Positions 45,311 through 55,993 of a DNA stretch of 64,000 nucleotides are shown piece after piece (positions within the stretch are counted from its first letter, which is position 1; each line of letters begins with the position of its first letter). The translations under genes were made by a program, and so were the position numbers. The DNA comes from Rhizomys pruinosus (taxonomy: Eukaryota > Chordata > Mammalia > Rodentia > Spalacidae): assembly GCA_009823505.1 (NCBI GenBank), contig VZQC01000392.1, positions 1,653,186 through 1,717,185 on the forward strand, written 5' to 3'. The notes beneath the pieces were generated by a model, which was given only the letters and a program-made list of their open reading frames with translations, was not told the origin of the DNA and ran no database searches.

Positions 45311-45347
<37 letters not shown>
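45056..45347 (+). mobile_element. Young B2-type SINE inside L1-B ORF2
   Basis: The most consensus-like B2 in the window. A box 'tggcctagcggg' (45068-45079) and B box 'ggttcgatccc' (45112-45122) of a tRNA-type internal Pol III promoter are both intact. The tail is a long pure (AAAT)n (about 45308-45350). Flanked by 'aaatagcaatggtct' at 45041-45055 and 45348-45362, a perfect 15 bp duplication. Confidence 0.96.
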
Positions 45348-45349
<2 letters not shown>

Positions 45350-48159
45350 ATAGCAATGGTCTAAACTCCCCAATCAAAAGGCAAAGACTGGGAAAATGGA
45401 TTAGGAAAGTGAACCCTTCCATATACTGTCTACAAGAAACCCATCTCACCCTTAAGGACAGACACCACCTTAGAGTGAATGGATGCAAAAAAAAAAAATA
45501 TTCCAAGCAAATGGTACTAAAAACAAGGCGGAGTGGCTATTCTAATATCAGACAAAAATAGATCTCAAAGTAAAATTAATCAGAAGAGACAAAGAGGGCC
45601 ATTACATCTTGTCAAAGGAACAATTGAACCATGAAGATTCACAATCCTAAATGTTATGCACCAAACTCTGGATGCACCTATCTTTATAAAAACAACTCTG
45701 CAGGACCTCAAGACACAGATTAATCCTAACACACTATAGTAGGAGACTTCAACACCCCACTGAGCGCCCTTGGATAGATCAACAGGACAAAAAATACAGA
45801 GAGAACATCAGAACTGAACAATACAAACAATGGACCTCACAGACATCTATAGAATATTCCATCCAAAACCAGAGAATATACTTTCTACTCAGCACTTCAC
45901 AGAACATTCTCCAAAATTGACCACATACTGGGCACAAAGGAACCTCAACAAATATAAAAGGATAGAAAGTACTCCATGCATTCTATCAACCAGTGCAATA
46001 AAGCTCAATATGAACACCAGAATAACCAGACTAGCTACAAAACATGGAGACTAACACACAATCCTGAAAACGATGGGTGTCAGGAAGAAATAAAGAATGG
46101 AATAAAAAGTATTAATGAGAACCGAACGAAAAAGAAATACACACAAACAAAACCGTGGGATACTTCAAAAGTAGTCTTGAGAGGGAAATTTATAGCCCTA
46201 AGTGCCCACATCAAAAAAAAAAAAAAAAAAAAACAGAAAGGGAACAAATAAAGATCTAACACTGCAGCTAAAAACACTATGAGAAACAACAACAAATGAA
46301 CCTAAACACAACAGACGGAAGAAATTAACAAAAATCAAGAGCAGAAATCAATAAATAGAAACAAAGAAAACAAAAAAAAAAAAAAAAAAGCTGGTTCTTT
46401 GAAAAAAATAAACAAAATAGACAGACCTTAGCCCAGTTAACAAAAAAGAAAGAGCACTCCAAATCAATAATATTGATGAAAATAATGAATACAAAACAAA
46501 AACAACAAAAAAAAAAAAAAAAAAAGGATCCAGACAATCATATGGGAATTACTTCAAAAATCTATACTCCACTAAATTTTGAAACCTAAGAGAATGGATG
46601 AATATCTGAAATCCTGGGAACCAACAAAGCTTAACCAAGAAGAGCTTGACAGTTTAAACAGAGCCATAATAGTTGAGGAAACTGAAGATGTAATTAAAAA
46701 CCTCCCAACTAAAAAAAGCCCCAGTCAAGATGGTTTCATGGCAAAATTCTATAAAACATTTAAAGAGGTCCCACGACCATTGCTACTCAAACTGTTTAGA
46801 AGGATACAAACAGAGGGAATTCTCCCAAACTCCTTCTATAAAGCCAGCATCACTCTAATACCAAAACCAGGAAAAGACACAACCAAAAAAGAAAGCTATA
46901 GGCCCATCTTACTAATAAACATAGATGCAAAAATTCTCAACAAAATACTTGCAAATCGCATATAGACCCACATCAAAAAGATCATCCATCATGATCAAGT
47001 TGGAGTCATACTAGAGATGCAGGGATGGTTCAACATAAGTAAATCAATAAATATCATAAAACACATAAATGGACTGAAAGATAAAAATCACACAATCATC
47101 TCAACTGATGCAGAAAAAGCCTTTGACAAGATCCAGCATCCCTTCATGTTTAAAGTCCTAGAGGGAATAGGACTAAAAGGAACATTCCTCAAAATGATCA
47201 AAGCCATATACAGGAAACCCACTGCCAACATCATCCTAAATGGAGAAAAATTGGAACCATTTCCCTTAAAGGCCAGAACCCGGCAAGGCTGCCCACTCCT
47301 CTTCAACATAGTGCTCAAAACACTTGCTAGGGCAATAAGACAAGAGAAGGAAAGTAAAGGAGTACTAATTGGAATGATATCAAAAGATGGAAAGACCTCC
47401 CATGCTCATGGATTGGGAAAATTAATATAGTAAAAATGTCCCATTTTACCCAAATTGATATACAGATTCAACTCAATTCCAATCAAAATCCCTATGAGCT
47501 TCACAGACTTAGGAGAAAAAATCCTTAAATTCATATGGAAAAACAAAAGACCCCGAATAGCTAAAGCAACCCTGAGTGAAAATGCAACAAAGGGGGGATT
47601 GCCCTACCAGACTTCAAACTATATTACAGGGCCATAGTCATAAAGACGGCCTGGTACTGACACAAAAAACAGACCAGTTGACCAATGGAACAAAACTGAA
47701 GATCTAAATTTGAGCTCATGCAATTTCAGCCATCTCATATTTGACAAAGGGGCAAAAAACCCTCAGTGGAGGAAGGATAGCATCTTCAGCAAATGGTGCT
47801 GGCAAAACTGGATCACCATTTGTAGAAGAACAAAATTACACCCTACCTCTCACCCTGTACAATTCCAAGTAGATCAAAGATCTCAACGTGAAGCCCAAAA
47901 CCCTGAAGGTGAGAGAAGAAAAAGTTGGCAACAACCTACAAGACATAGGTGTAGAAAAACTTTCTATATCAGACAGCAGCTGCACAGAAGTAAGGTCAAC
48001 TGTTGACAAATGGGACCTCATCAAACTCAAAAGCTTCTGTACAGTGAAAGAAACAATCAAGGAGGTGAAGGGAAAACCCATGGAGTGGGAGGAAATCTTT
48101 ACCAGTGATACAGAACATTAACATCAAGAATATATAAATTACTCAAAAAACAAAGAAGA

Positions 48160-48330
48160 GGCCGGGCATGGTGGCGCACGCCTTTAATCCTAGCACCCAG
48201 AGGCAGAGGCAGGAGGATCTTTGTGAGTTCAAGACCAGACTGGTCTACAGAGCAAGTTCCAGGACAGCTGGGACTACAGGGAGACCCTGTCTCAAAAAGA
48301 CCAAAAAAAAAAAAAAAAAAAAAAAAAAAC
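48160..48330 (+). mobile_element. B1 SINE inside L1-B ORF2
   Basis: 'gccgggcatggtggcgcacg' to 'ccctgtctcaaaaagacc' with about 28 A. The L1 block 'aaaacaaagaaga' is present on both sides in slightly different form. The poly(A) is one of the tracts at which the downstream repeated copies are joined. Confidence 0.95.
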
Positions 48331-49349
48331 AAAAGAACAATGACCTACTCAAAGATGGATTAAAGAGCTGAATAGACCTTCATCAGTGAGGAATAAAGAG
48401 ATGCTGAGAACATCTTAAAAAATGTTCAACATCATTAATAATTAAGGAAATTCAAGTTAAATCCACTCTCAGATATCATCTTCACTCCAATACGACTAGC
48501 TAAGATCAAGAAAACAAAAGACAACAAGATGCTGGAGAGGTTGTGGGGAAAGGGAACACTCATCCACTGCGGTGGGAATTTAAACTTGTACACCATTATG
48601 GAAAGCAGTGTGGAGAACCCTTTAAAGGACTCGGAATGACCTACCACCTGACCCAGTCATACCTTCCTGGTATATACCCAAAGACTCATCCTACCACAAA
48701 AGTACATGCACATCCATGTTTATTACAGTCTCTTCACAATAGTGAAGAGCTGGAACCAACCCAAATGCCCCTCAACAGACTCAAGTGAGTGGATGAAAAA
48801 TGTGGTACATCTACAAAGAAGTGAAATACTCATCAGCGGTAAAGAAAGATGGCATTATGAACTTGTAAGGTAAATGGATGGAGCTCAAAGCCCATTATAC
48901 TGAGTGAAGTAACACGTCCCAGAAGAGACAAATGGAGAATGGTTTCCCTCATTTGTGGATGCTAACACAAATCCCCAGACGAAAGCAACTGAATGACAAT
49001 ATTGTTGTATTTCTGTTTACTGAAAACACTTTTGTTTATAATGTGAATCTCTCACAGGCTTAGAATCCACCCATCAATTATTTTGGACTCTGTAATTATG
49101 TATATGGAGTGAGAGTAGTATCCATATTTTAGAGTAACATAAAATTAAATGGAGGAAAATGTGAATTCCTAATCATAAAAAAAAGAAAGTGCAGGACAGT
49201 TATGGCAGAATGCATGATCTGAGGGGGATGGGTGGGAATGGGATGGGGTGGGGGGGGTGGGGTGGGGTGGGGAAAAGGGAAATATGCCTAACTGCTTGAA
49301 AAATGAATGTTATAAAATACACAAAACATCAATTAAAAATGGAGATTAA
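48331..49349 (+). repeat. Long duplicated segment, copy 1 (L1-B tail), indel-rich
   Basis: The same DNA as 58665-59692. Copy 1 has many single-base losses and gains that break the frame ('gaataaagagatgctgag' here, 'gaattaaagatgactgag' there), mostly at homopolymers. Copy 2 keeps a 187-codon open frame over the same region. Confidence 0.9.
49222..49277. repeat. G-rich (GGGAT/GGGGT)n in L1-B 3' UTR
   Basis: At least six G runs of three or more within 56 bp, suited to a G-quadruplex. The unit order differs from the copy at 59565-59618. Confidence 0.9.
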
Positions 49350-49365
49350 AAAAATAAGCAGAGCA

Positions 49366-49645
49366 GAGAATCTTGTGGGAAGTATCTCCTCAGGATCAGC
49401 ACACAGAATCTGTGATCCAGAGTGAGCCAAGTCTGCAACTCAGGCTGACTGCTGAACTTGGATAAGCATATGTGGTGGTGTGGTGTTCAGTCTCCAAAGT
49501 AGGATAATCCAATAGGAAGATGAAAGTCAAAAGGAGCAAGCCAGTAAGCAACATTCCTTCCTGGTCTGTGCTCCAGGTTTTGGTGCTGAGTTCCTGCCTT
49601 GGCTTCCCTTAAGGATGGACTGAGAGCTAAGCTGTTTCACTGAAG
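49366..49645. repeat. Flank of L1-B, duplicated; includes LTR-like fragment
   Basis: Unique-looking DNA 3' of the L1-B duplication. It contains at 49545-49620 a partial rodent LTR-like repeat ('ggttttggtgctgagttcctgccttggc', cf. 4075-4115). Repeated at 59709-59988 almost base for base. Confidence 0.8.
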
Positions 49646-50840
49646 GAAACAAAACCCATCTTTTTGATGTCGGCAAGAAACTCATCTCACTTTCAAGGAC
49701 AGGCACTATCATCCTAAAGTGAAAGAATGGAAAAAAATATTCCAAGCAAATGGCACTTTATAAGCAGGAGTCACTATTCTAATATCAGATAAAATATACT
49801 TCAAACTAAAACTAATCAGAAGAGGTTAAGAGGGTCACTTCACTCTTATCAAAGGAACAATTAACCAGGAAGATATCACAATCACGAATTTATATGAAAC
49901 AAACTGGTGCACCAAACTTAATAAACACTACAGGAGTTTAAGGGACAGATTAAGTCCAGCACACTAGTAGCAGGGGACTTCAATACTCCATTGTGTCCAT
50001 TAGACAGGTCAACCAGACAAAGAATAAACAGAGAGAATCTGAACTGAACAATATGATACACCAAATGGACCTAACAGATATCTACCGAGTATTTCACCCA
50101 AACACCAAAGAATAAACTCTTGATCAGCACCCCATGGAACTTTCTCCAAAATCGACCACATACTGGGATACAGAACAAATCTCAACAAATTCAAAAAAAA
50201 ATTGAAATAATTCCATGCATTCTATTAGACCACGATGCAATAAAGCTTAATATCAACAGAAGAAGAAGCCCTAGTAAATTCAGGAACTCATGGAGATTAA
50301 ACAACACACTCCCGAACAATGAATGGGTCAAGGAAGAAATTAAGAAAGAAATAAAAGTATTCCTGGAATTAAACAAACCCAACTATGCAACATAACAAAA
50401 CCTCTAGGACACTTTAAAAGCAGTCCTAAGAGGGAAATTTAAAGTTCAAAGTGCCTACATTAAAAAAAACAACAACAACAACAGAAAGAGCACAAATAAA
50501 CCACTTAACTTTGCAACTCAAAACACTTGAAAGAAAAGAACAAATGCATCCCAGACAAGAAATAACAAAAATCAGAGCAGAGATTAATGAAATAGAAACA
50601 AAGAAAACAACACACACACACACCCAAAAAGAAAAAACCAGAAAGTTTCTTTGAAAGGATAAACAAGATAGACCCTCAGACCCTTAGCCCAGCTTACCAA
50701 AAGAAAGAAAGAGGAACTCCAAATCAACAAAATTAGAGATGAAAGGGGAAACATTACAGTAGACAATAAAAAGTTCCAGAACATTATGCAGGAATACTTT
50801 AAAAATCTATACTCTACTAAACTTAAAAGAAATTGATGAA

Positions 50841-52010
50841 GCATTGAAGCTGGGCATCTACTTCCTTGGAGCTCTCTCCATTCAAACAGCACAGATTTGG
50901 TAAAGTGCTAGTGAAATTGAATCTTGCTTGCTTCCACACGGTCATCTTTGTATGAATCTGGTGGTTATGGAGTTTTGTTTTAGGGTAATTTTTTTTCCTA
51001 GTGCCCCCCCACCTCCATGGTTTTCTTTTGTTTTGTTTGTTTTTGTATGTTTTGTTTTTTAATAACAGTTTTTAGCTGATGTTCATGAAGAGAGTGAATA
51101 CTTAGAGCTGTGTCATACCATCCTTTGGGCCCTCTGCTAGAAAAGTAGAATCAAGACTCAAATAACGCCTTGAATCCTTTACTATTACAGATATAGGAAA
51201 GTACTGTATCATGCCTTTGTGAATGTAAAATATCTTGTACCTGCTTTTTTAAATTTTTTTATTTCTTGTATGTATGAGTATATGGTCTGCATGTAGGTTT
51301 GTGCACCCGTGTTGTGCAATGCTGCGGATGTCAGAAGAGGGCGTCGGATTCCCCTGGAACTGGAGTTAAAGGTGGTTCTCAGCCGCCATGTGGGTGCTGA
51401 GGATCGAACCCTGGTCTTCTGCAAGAGCAATCAGCGCTCTTAACCGCTAAGCCATCTCTCCAGCCCCTGTACCTGCTTTTTGATGCATAGTAGTGACCGT
51501 GATTTATCAGAGCTGGTTTTAATGATGTTACTCAGAATGCTTTCTTTCCAGATGATGATTGAGAAGCTAATAAAAAAGAATTGGTGTCAGGTACCACAAA
51601 AGTAACAGAACTGTGCTGTTTTCTGTGATTTTATTTTTTACTTTATTTTTGTTAATGGCATGTGCTAGATGTCTCTACAATTTTGTTCAAATGACTGTAG
51701 AACCTGGCAAACCTGTTGCTGCTATTGATGCATAAACTACTGCTATTATTGGTCTTTTATATAAATATAAATATATACATATATAATTTGAATTTTGGGG
51801 AAAACTTTAGCTGTGCTGTCGATTTTGGAAAAAAAATGTATCCCAGTTTACCATGTTGAGCTGGCATTGTACAGAAATTAACAGCCATATAGGTGTAGAA
51901 ATGGCAAACTTATTTTTTTCCCATTAGTACAAGGGTAAGGCCATGCATTAAATATGTAAGGTCTTATCTATGTGGGTTTGATTACAGAAACTAATATTCT
52001 CTAATTTTAA
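50841..52010 (+). pseudogene. Retroposed 3'-untranslated-region fragment (parent gene not identified)
   Basis: About 0.94 kb of AT-rich sequence with no open frame (excluding its internal antisense B2 at 51245-51467), set inside L1-C. It ends in a short A tail after 'attaaatatg' (51948, a possible ATTAAA signal). The L1 block 'aaaagaaattgatgaa' (50825-50840) recurs as 'aaaagaaatggatgaa' (52265-52280), 15 of 16 matching, which marks an L1-type insertion. Its style (T-rich runs, TATATAAATATAAATA blocks, conserved-looking 'gtgctagatgtctctac') suits the 3' UTR of a well-expressed gene. I could not name the gene. Confidence 0.6.
51245..51467 (-). mobile_element. B2-type SINE, antisense, within the retroposed fragment
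   Basis: 'tttatttcttgtatgtatgag' to 'gccatctctccagcccc'. The words 'gtacctgctttttt' and 'ctgtacctgcttttt' on its two sides are the target-site duplication. Confidence 0.94.
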
Positions 52011-52019
52011 AAAAGAAAT

Positions 52020-52262
52020 GGGGCTGGAGAGATGGCCTAGTGGTTAAGAACGCCGACCGCTCTTACAGAGGACCCGGGTTCAATCCCCAGCACCCACATG
52101 GCGGCCGAGAACCATCCAAAACTCCAATTCCAGGAGAACTTCAGTTCCAGGGGAATCCGACACCCTCTTCTGACCTCCGCGGCATTGCACGACACGGGTG
52201 CACAAACTTGCATGCAGACAGTACATTTATACACATACAAAATTAAATAAAATATTTTTTAA
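52020..52262 (+). mobile_element. B2-type SINE at the 3' end of the retroposed fragment
   Basis: 'ggggctggagagatggcctagtgg' to 'aaattaaataaaatattttt'. The A/T block 'ttttaaaaaagaaatg' before it recurs after it with two extra A. Confidence 0.94.
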
Positions 52263-53007
52263 AAAAAAGAAATGGATGAATATCTGAAATCATGGGACTC
52301 ACCAAAGCTTAACCAAGAAGAGATCAACAGTTTAAACAGACCCATAACATAAGAGGTTCTACAACCAATATTACTTAAGTTACTCAAAAGGATAGAAGAC
52401 AGAGGGAAATCTCCCAAATTCCTTCTAAGAAGCCAGCATCACTTTAATACCAAAACCAGGCAAAGATACAACTAAAAAAGAAAACTGTAACCCATAACCT
52501 TAGTATATATGCAAAATTTCTTGCAAATCACAAACAGATACACATCAAAAAGGTTATCCACCATGATCAAGTTGGTTTTATTCCAGAGATACAGGGATGG
52601 TTCAACATATGTAAGTCAATAAATGTCATAAATTATGTAAATGGACTCAAAGATAAAAACTACATGGTCATCTCCATTGATGAAGAAAAGGTCTTTGATA
52701 AAATTTATCATGCCTTTATGTTTAAACTCCTAGAGGGAATTAGACTGGAGGGAACATTCCTCAACATAATTAAAGCTATATACAACAAACCCACAGCCAA
52801 CACCATCCTAAATGGAGAAAAATTAGACGCATTCTCTTTAAAGTCAGGAACTTGACCATGCTGCACACTATCCACATTCCTTTTCAATATAGTGCTTAAT
52901 ACTCTTGCTAGAGCAATAAGACAAGAAAAGGAAATTAAAGGAGTACTAATTAGAAAGGAGGAGGTCAAATTATCTCTTTTTGCAAACAACTTGATATTAC
53001 ACCTAAG

Positions 53008-54283
53008 TGTGGACATGTGAAGGCTTGCATGTGCCTGGCACCATGAGCTGACTTGTTCACCTGCATGTCCCTTTCTGGGTCTGCCCCACCAGCTGGGGTG
53101 ACGCATGATTATGTACAGGTCTAGCACTGGCCATTGGGAGGTGATATCATACAATGAGGGCTGTCTGTCCCAAGCCAGAATAAATTGAATCTTGGACCAC
53201 CTGACTGAGGCCTCCAGGTTGTTTTTGCGTGCATAATTTCCTTACCCACATAAATCATGAAACTGTTGACCTTTCAGCTAGCTTTTCAGTTTGTCCCATC
53301 TTGGGGCTGGTTCACTTGACCGACTGGGTGGTTACGAAACAGCCTCTGGCCAGGGGTTCATTCACATGTGGAAGCCACAGAGGCAACAGCTTCCTGGCCG
53401 GGTGTGGCTGCAGAGTTACCAATTTTCCAGCCACATGTGTGCCCATGAGGCCATCAGCTTCGTGGGTGTGTGTGAGAAGGCCATCAGCCTAGACACAGGT
53501 CTAGCCGTGAGGGCATCCATCTTTTTTTTTTTTAACCTTAAATATGTTTAATAGCAAACAATTTAGATGAACTTCTATTATTCTAAAATATCTAATTTAC
53601 TTTGTATGATTATATATCCATTGTTATATCTATAATACACATAAAACAATTATATAATTTACAATCATACCATAACAAGTTTTTCTTGGGTTGACAAATT
53701 TTACTTTCATATTATACACACACAGGCTACAGATCTTAGACACATGCATTTGGATACTTCATTCTTTCTAACATTGTTAGTTTAAAATCTTTTCATTTCC
53801 TCTCAGACTCAAGTTCCATTTCCTCTCAGACTCAAGTTCCATTTCCTTTACGTAATTATTACTTTCAAATTTCATTCATTTTTATTTATAAGTATTCAAC
53901 AAATTAGAAAAAACACACAATGTCTCCTTTCCCATTTGCTTATGGAACTTTAAATAGTTGATTTTTTTTAACCTCCAAATGTTCATTCAGAATTATTTCT
54001 TTTTTATTATTTTTTTATTAAAAGAAATTATTCTTTTTTTAGCTTATTTTTTATTGATATTTTGCATTTTTGTTCACATTTTATAATACTGGTATACTGG
54101 TGGAGTATATGTATGAATACTTTTAAGTAATATTCAATTAAAGGGGAAAATGTGGCAAAAAAAAAGAGAAAAATGCAAGACATGTATGGCAGAATGGAAG
54201 GCATCCATCTTATACAGCTGCCAGAAGGCCAACAGCCTCCTGAACATCTAGCACAACAGCAGGAACCTAAAACATTTACCACA
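53008..54283 (+). mobile_element. Solo LTR-like element with 6 bp target-site duplication
   Basis: Begins 'tgtgg' and ends 'ccaca', perfect short inverted ends of the retroviral TG...CA type. Flanked by 'cctaag' at 53002-53007 and 54284-54289, which rejoin the L1-C frame exactly ('acctaagagatgcc'). A 6 bp duplication suits a class II endogenous retrovirus. It has an AATAAA at about 53179. It is interrupted by a secondary insertion (53524-54199), without which it is about 0.6 kb. No internal retroviral genes. The family is not identified. Confidence 0.72.
53524..54199 (-). mobile_element. Retroelement insertion within the LTR
   Basis: Starts with poly(T) and is flanked by 'ggcatccatctt' at 53512-53523 and 54200-54211, a perfect 12 bp duplication. 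The interior is AT-rich and includes a 23 bp tandem duplication at about 53795-53843. The last 100 bases resemble a sense L1 3' UTR ('gcaagacatgtatggcagaatgg'). That is contradictory to the poly(T) start unless the insertion is rearranged. Identity uncertain. Confidence 0.55.
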
Positions 54284-55416
54284 CCTAAGAGATGCCAAAA
54301 ATTCCACCAGAAAACTCCTAGAAATGATTAATAGTTTCAGTAAAATGGCAGGTTACAAAATTAATCTACAAAAATCATTAGCCTTCCTATATCCCAGTAA
54401 CAAGAAATTAGAAAAGGAGTACATGGAAACACTCCCATTCACAATAACCTCAAAAAAAAATACCTTGGAACAAACCTGACCAAAGACATTAAAGATCTCT
54501 ACAATGAAAACTTTAAATCTTTGAAGAAGATGATTGAGGAAGACACCAGAAGATGAAGGATTGATCTCGCATGCTCATGGATTAGAAGAATATAATAAAA
54601 ATGACCATCCTACCCAAATTAATATATAGATTCAATGCACTCCCAATGAAAATCCCCATGACTTTTTTCACAGAATTAGGAAAACATCCTAAAATTCATA
54701 TGGAAAAACAAAAGAACCCAGATAGCCAAAGAAACCCTGAGCAAAAAGAGTAATGCAGGAGGAATTACTATATCAGATTTTAATCTCTACTACAGAGCTA
54801 TAGTTATAAAAACAGCATAGTACTGGCATAAAAACAGACCCATAGATCAATGGAACAAAATCAAAGACCCAAACTTGAGTACATACAATTTCAGCCACCT
54901 GATTTTTAACAAAGGAGCTTAAAAACACTCAATGAAGGAAAGGTAGCATCTTCAGCAAGTGATGCTGGCAAAACTGGATCACCTTCTGTAGAATGAAATT
55001 AACCCCCTACCTTTGACCTTATACAAAAGTCAATTCTAAATGGATTAAAGACCTCAACATTAAACCTGGAATTCAGAAAATGTTACAAGAAAATACTGGC
55101 AGTAACCTACAAGATATAGATGTAGGAAAAGACTTTCTAAATTAGACAGCAGTTGCTCAGGAATTAAGGTCAACAATCAAAAAGTGGAACCTCATTAAAT
55201 GAAAAAGCTTCTGTACAGCAAGAGAAACAAAGAAGTGAAGAGAAAACCCACTAAGGGGGAAGAAATCACCAGTGATACATATGACAGAAGTTTAACATCC
55301 AGACTATATAAATTATTCAAAAAACAAAGGACCAAGAAAATAAATAACCCAACTAAAAGAATGGGCTTTAGCCTATCTCAGGAGAAGTTAAGATGGCTCA
55401 GAAACAACTTAAAATG

Positions 55417-55569
55417 TGTCCAGGCATGGTCGAGCTCACCTTTAATCCTAGCACTCAAGAGGCAGAAGCAGGCGGATCTTTGTGAGTTCAAGGCCAGCCT
55501 GGTCTACAGAATAAGTTCCAGGACAGCTGGGGCTACAGGAAGACTCTGTCTAAAAAAGACCAAAAAAAA

Positions 55570-55600
<31 letters not shown>

Positions 55601-55606
55601 CAAAAC
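55417..55606 (+). mobile_element. B1 SINE in L1-C, with (AAAAC)n tail
   Basis: 'ccaggcatggtcgagctcacc' to 'ctctgtctaaaaaagacc', then poly(A) and six or so 'aaaac' units. 'gtgtcca' occurs on both sides. Confidence 0.92.
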
Positions 55607-55835
55607 AAGAGTGTCCAACATCCTTAGTAATTAAGGAAATGGAGATTAAAACCACTTTTAAGATTTCATCTTATACCGGTAAGATTGGCTATGATCAAAA
55701 AAACAAACAACATCAAATGCTGGAGAAGGTATGGAGAAAGGGGAACAGTTACTCATTCACTGCTGGTGGGATTGCAAACTCATGGGACCTCTACGGAAAT
55801 CAGGGTAGAAAACCCTTAAAAGACTAAAAATGACA

Positions 55836-55993
55836 GGTGCCACCATGCCTGGACACTTTAATCCCAGCACTCGGGAGGCAGAGGCAGGGGGATCTTTATG
55901 AGTTCAAGTCCTGGTCTGTGCACTGAGTTCCAGGACACCTGGAGCTACAGGGAGACCCTGTCTCAAAAAAGACCAAAAAAAAAAAAAAAAAAC
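55836..55993 (+). mobile_element. B1 SINE in L1-C, ends in poly(A) join
   Basis: 'ccaccatgcctggacactttaatcccagcactcgggagg' in part, to 'ccctgtctc' and poly(A). After the poly(A) the L1-C sequence does not resume. Instead the text jumps back to a position equivalent to about 50800. Confidence 0.88.

Larger units (their letters stand above)
45020..48965 (+). pseudogene. L1-B ORF2, broken, reverse-transcriptase catalytic segment deleted
   Basis: The ORF2 start ATG is changed (ACA in the expected position near 45020). A B2 inserts after about codon 10 (45056-45347). The endonuclease motif 'CLQETHLT' is intact at about 45430. The segment 45490-46560 is riddled with frameshifts. A deletion near 47374 joins 'GVLIG' directly to the block starting 'KDGKTS', removing about 330 bp that in L1-A hold FADD. 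A B1 lies at 48160-48330. The end is 'ICGC' with TAA at 48963-48965. Confidence 0.85.
43301..49349 (+). mobile_element. Full-length, inactive LINE-1 (L1-B) with perfect target-site duplication
   Basis: Flanked by 'aaaaataagcagagca' at 43285-43300 and 49350-49365, a perfect 16 bp repeat with an A-rich left part as expected for L1 endonuclease cleavage. The order is a 102 bp monomer array, ORF1, ORF2 (with a B2 and a B1 inserted), and a G-rich 3' UTR. ORF2 has lost the catalytic FADD segment by deletion. The stretches 45490-46560 and 48330-49020 are dense in single-base indels. A third copy of the flank repeat occurs at 59693-59708 because of the downstream duplication. Confidence 0.93.
49650..55835 (+). 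mobile_element. Older, 5'-truncated L1 (L1-C), heavily interrupted
   Basis: ORF2 begins abruptly in the endonuclease domain ('aagaaactcatctcac' at about 49676) and runs to the ORF2 C-terminal part at 55830. It is interrupted by a retroposed fragment (50841-52264), an LTR (53008-54283) and two B1s (55417 and 55836). The catalytic FADD is 'FANNL' at about 52979-52993, so both aspartates are asparagine. Many stops. Much of it is present again at 59990-64000. Confidence 0.85.

Noticed and set aside
52708..53154. 148-codon minus-strand frame, present again at 63049-63495
   Set aside because: It is the antisense of L1-C ORF2 continuing into the LTR; the repetition is due to the long duplication.
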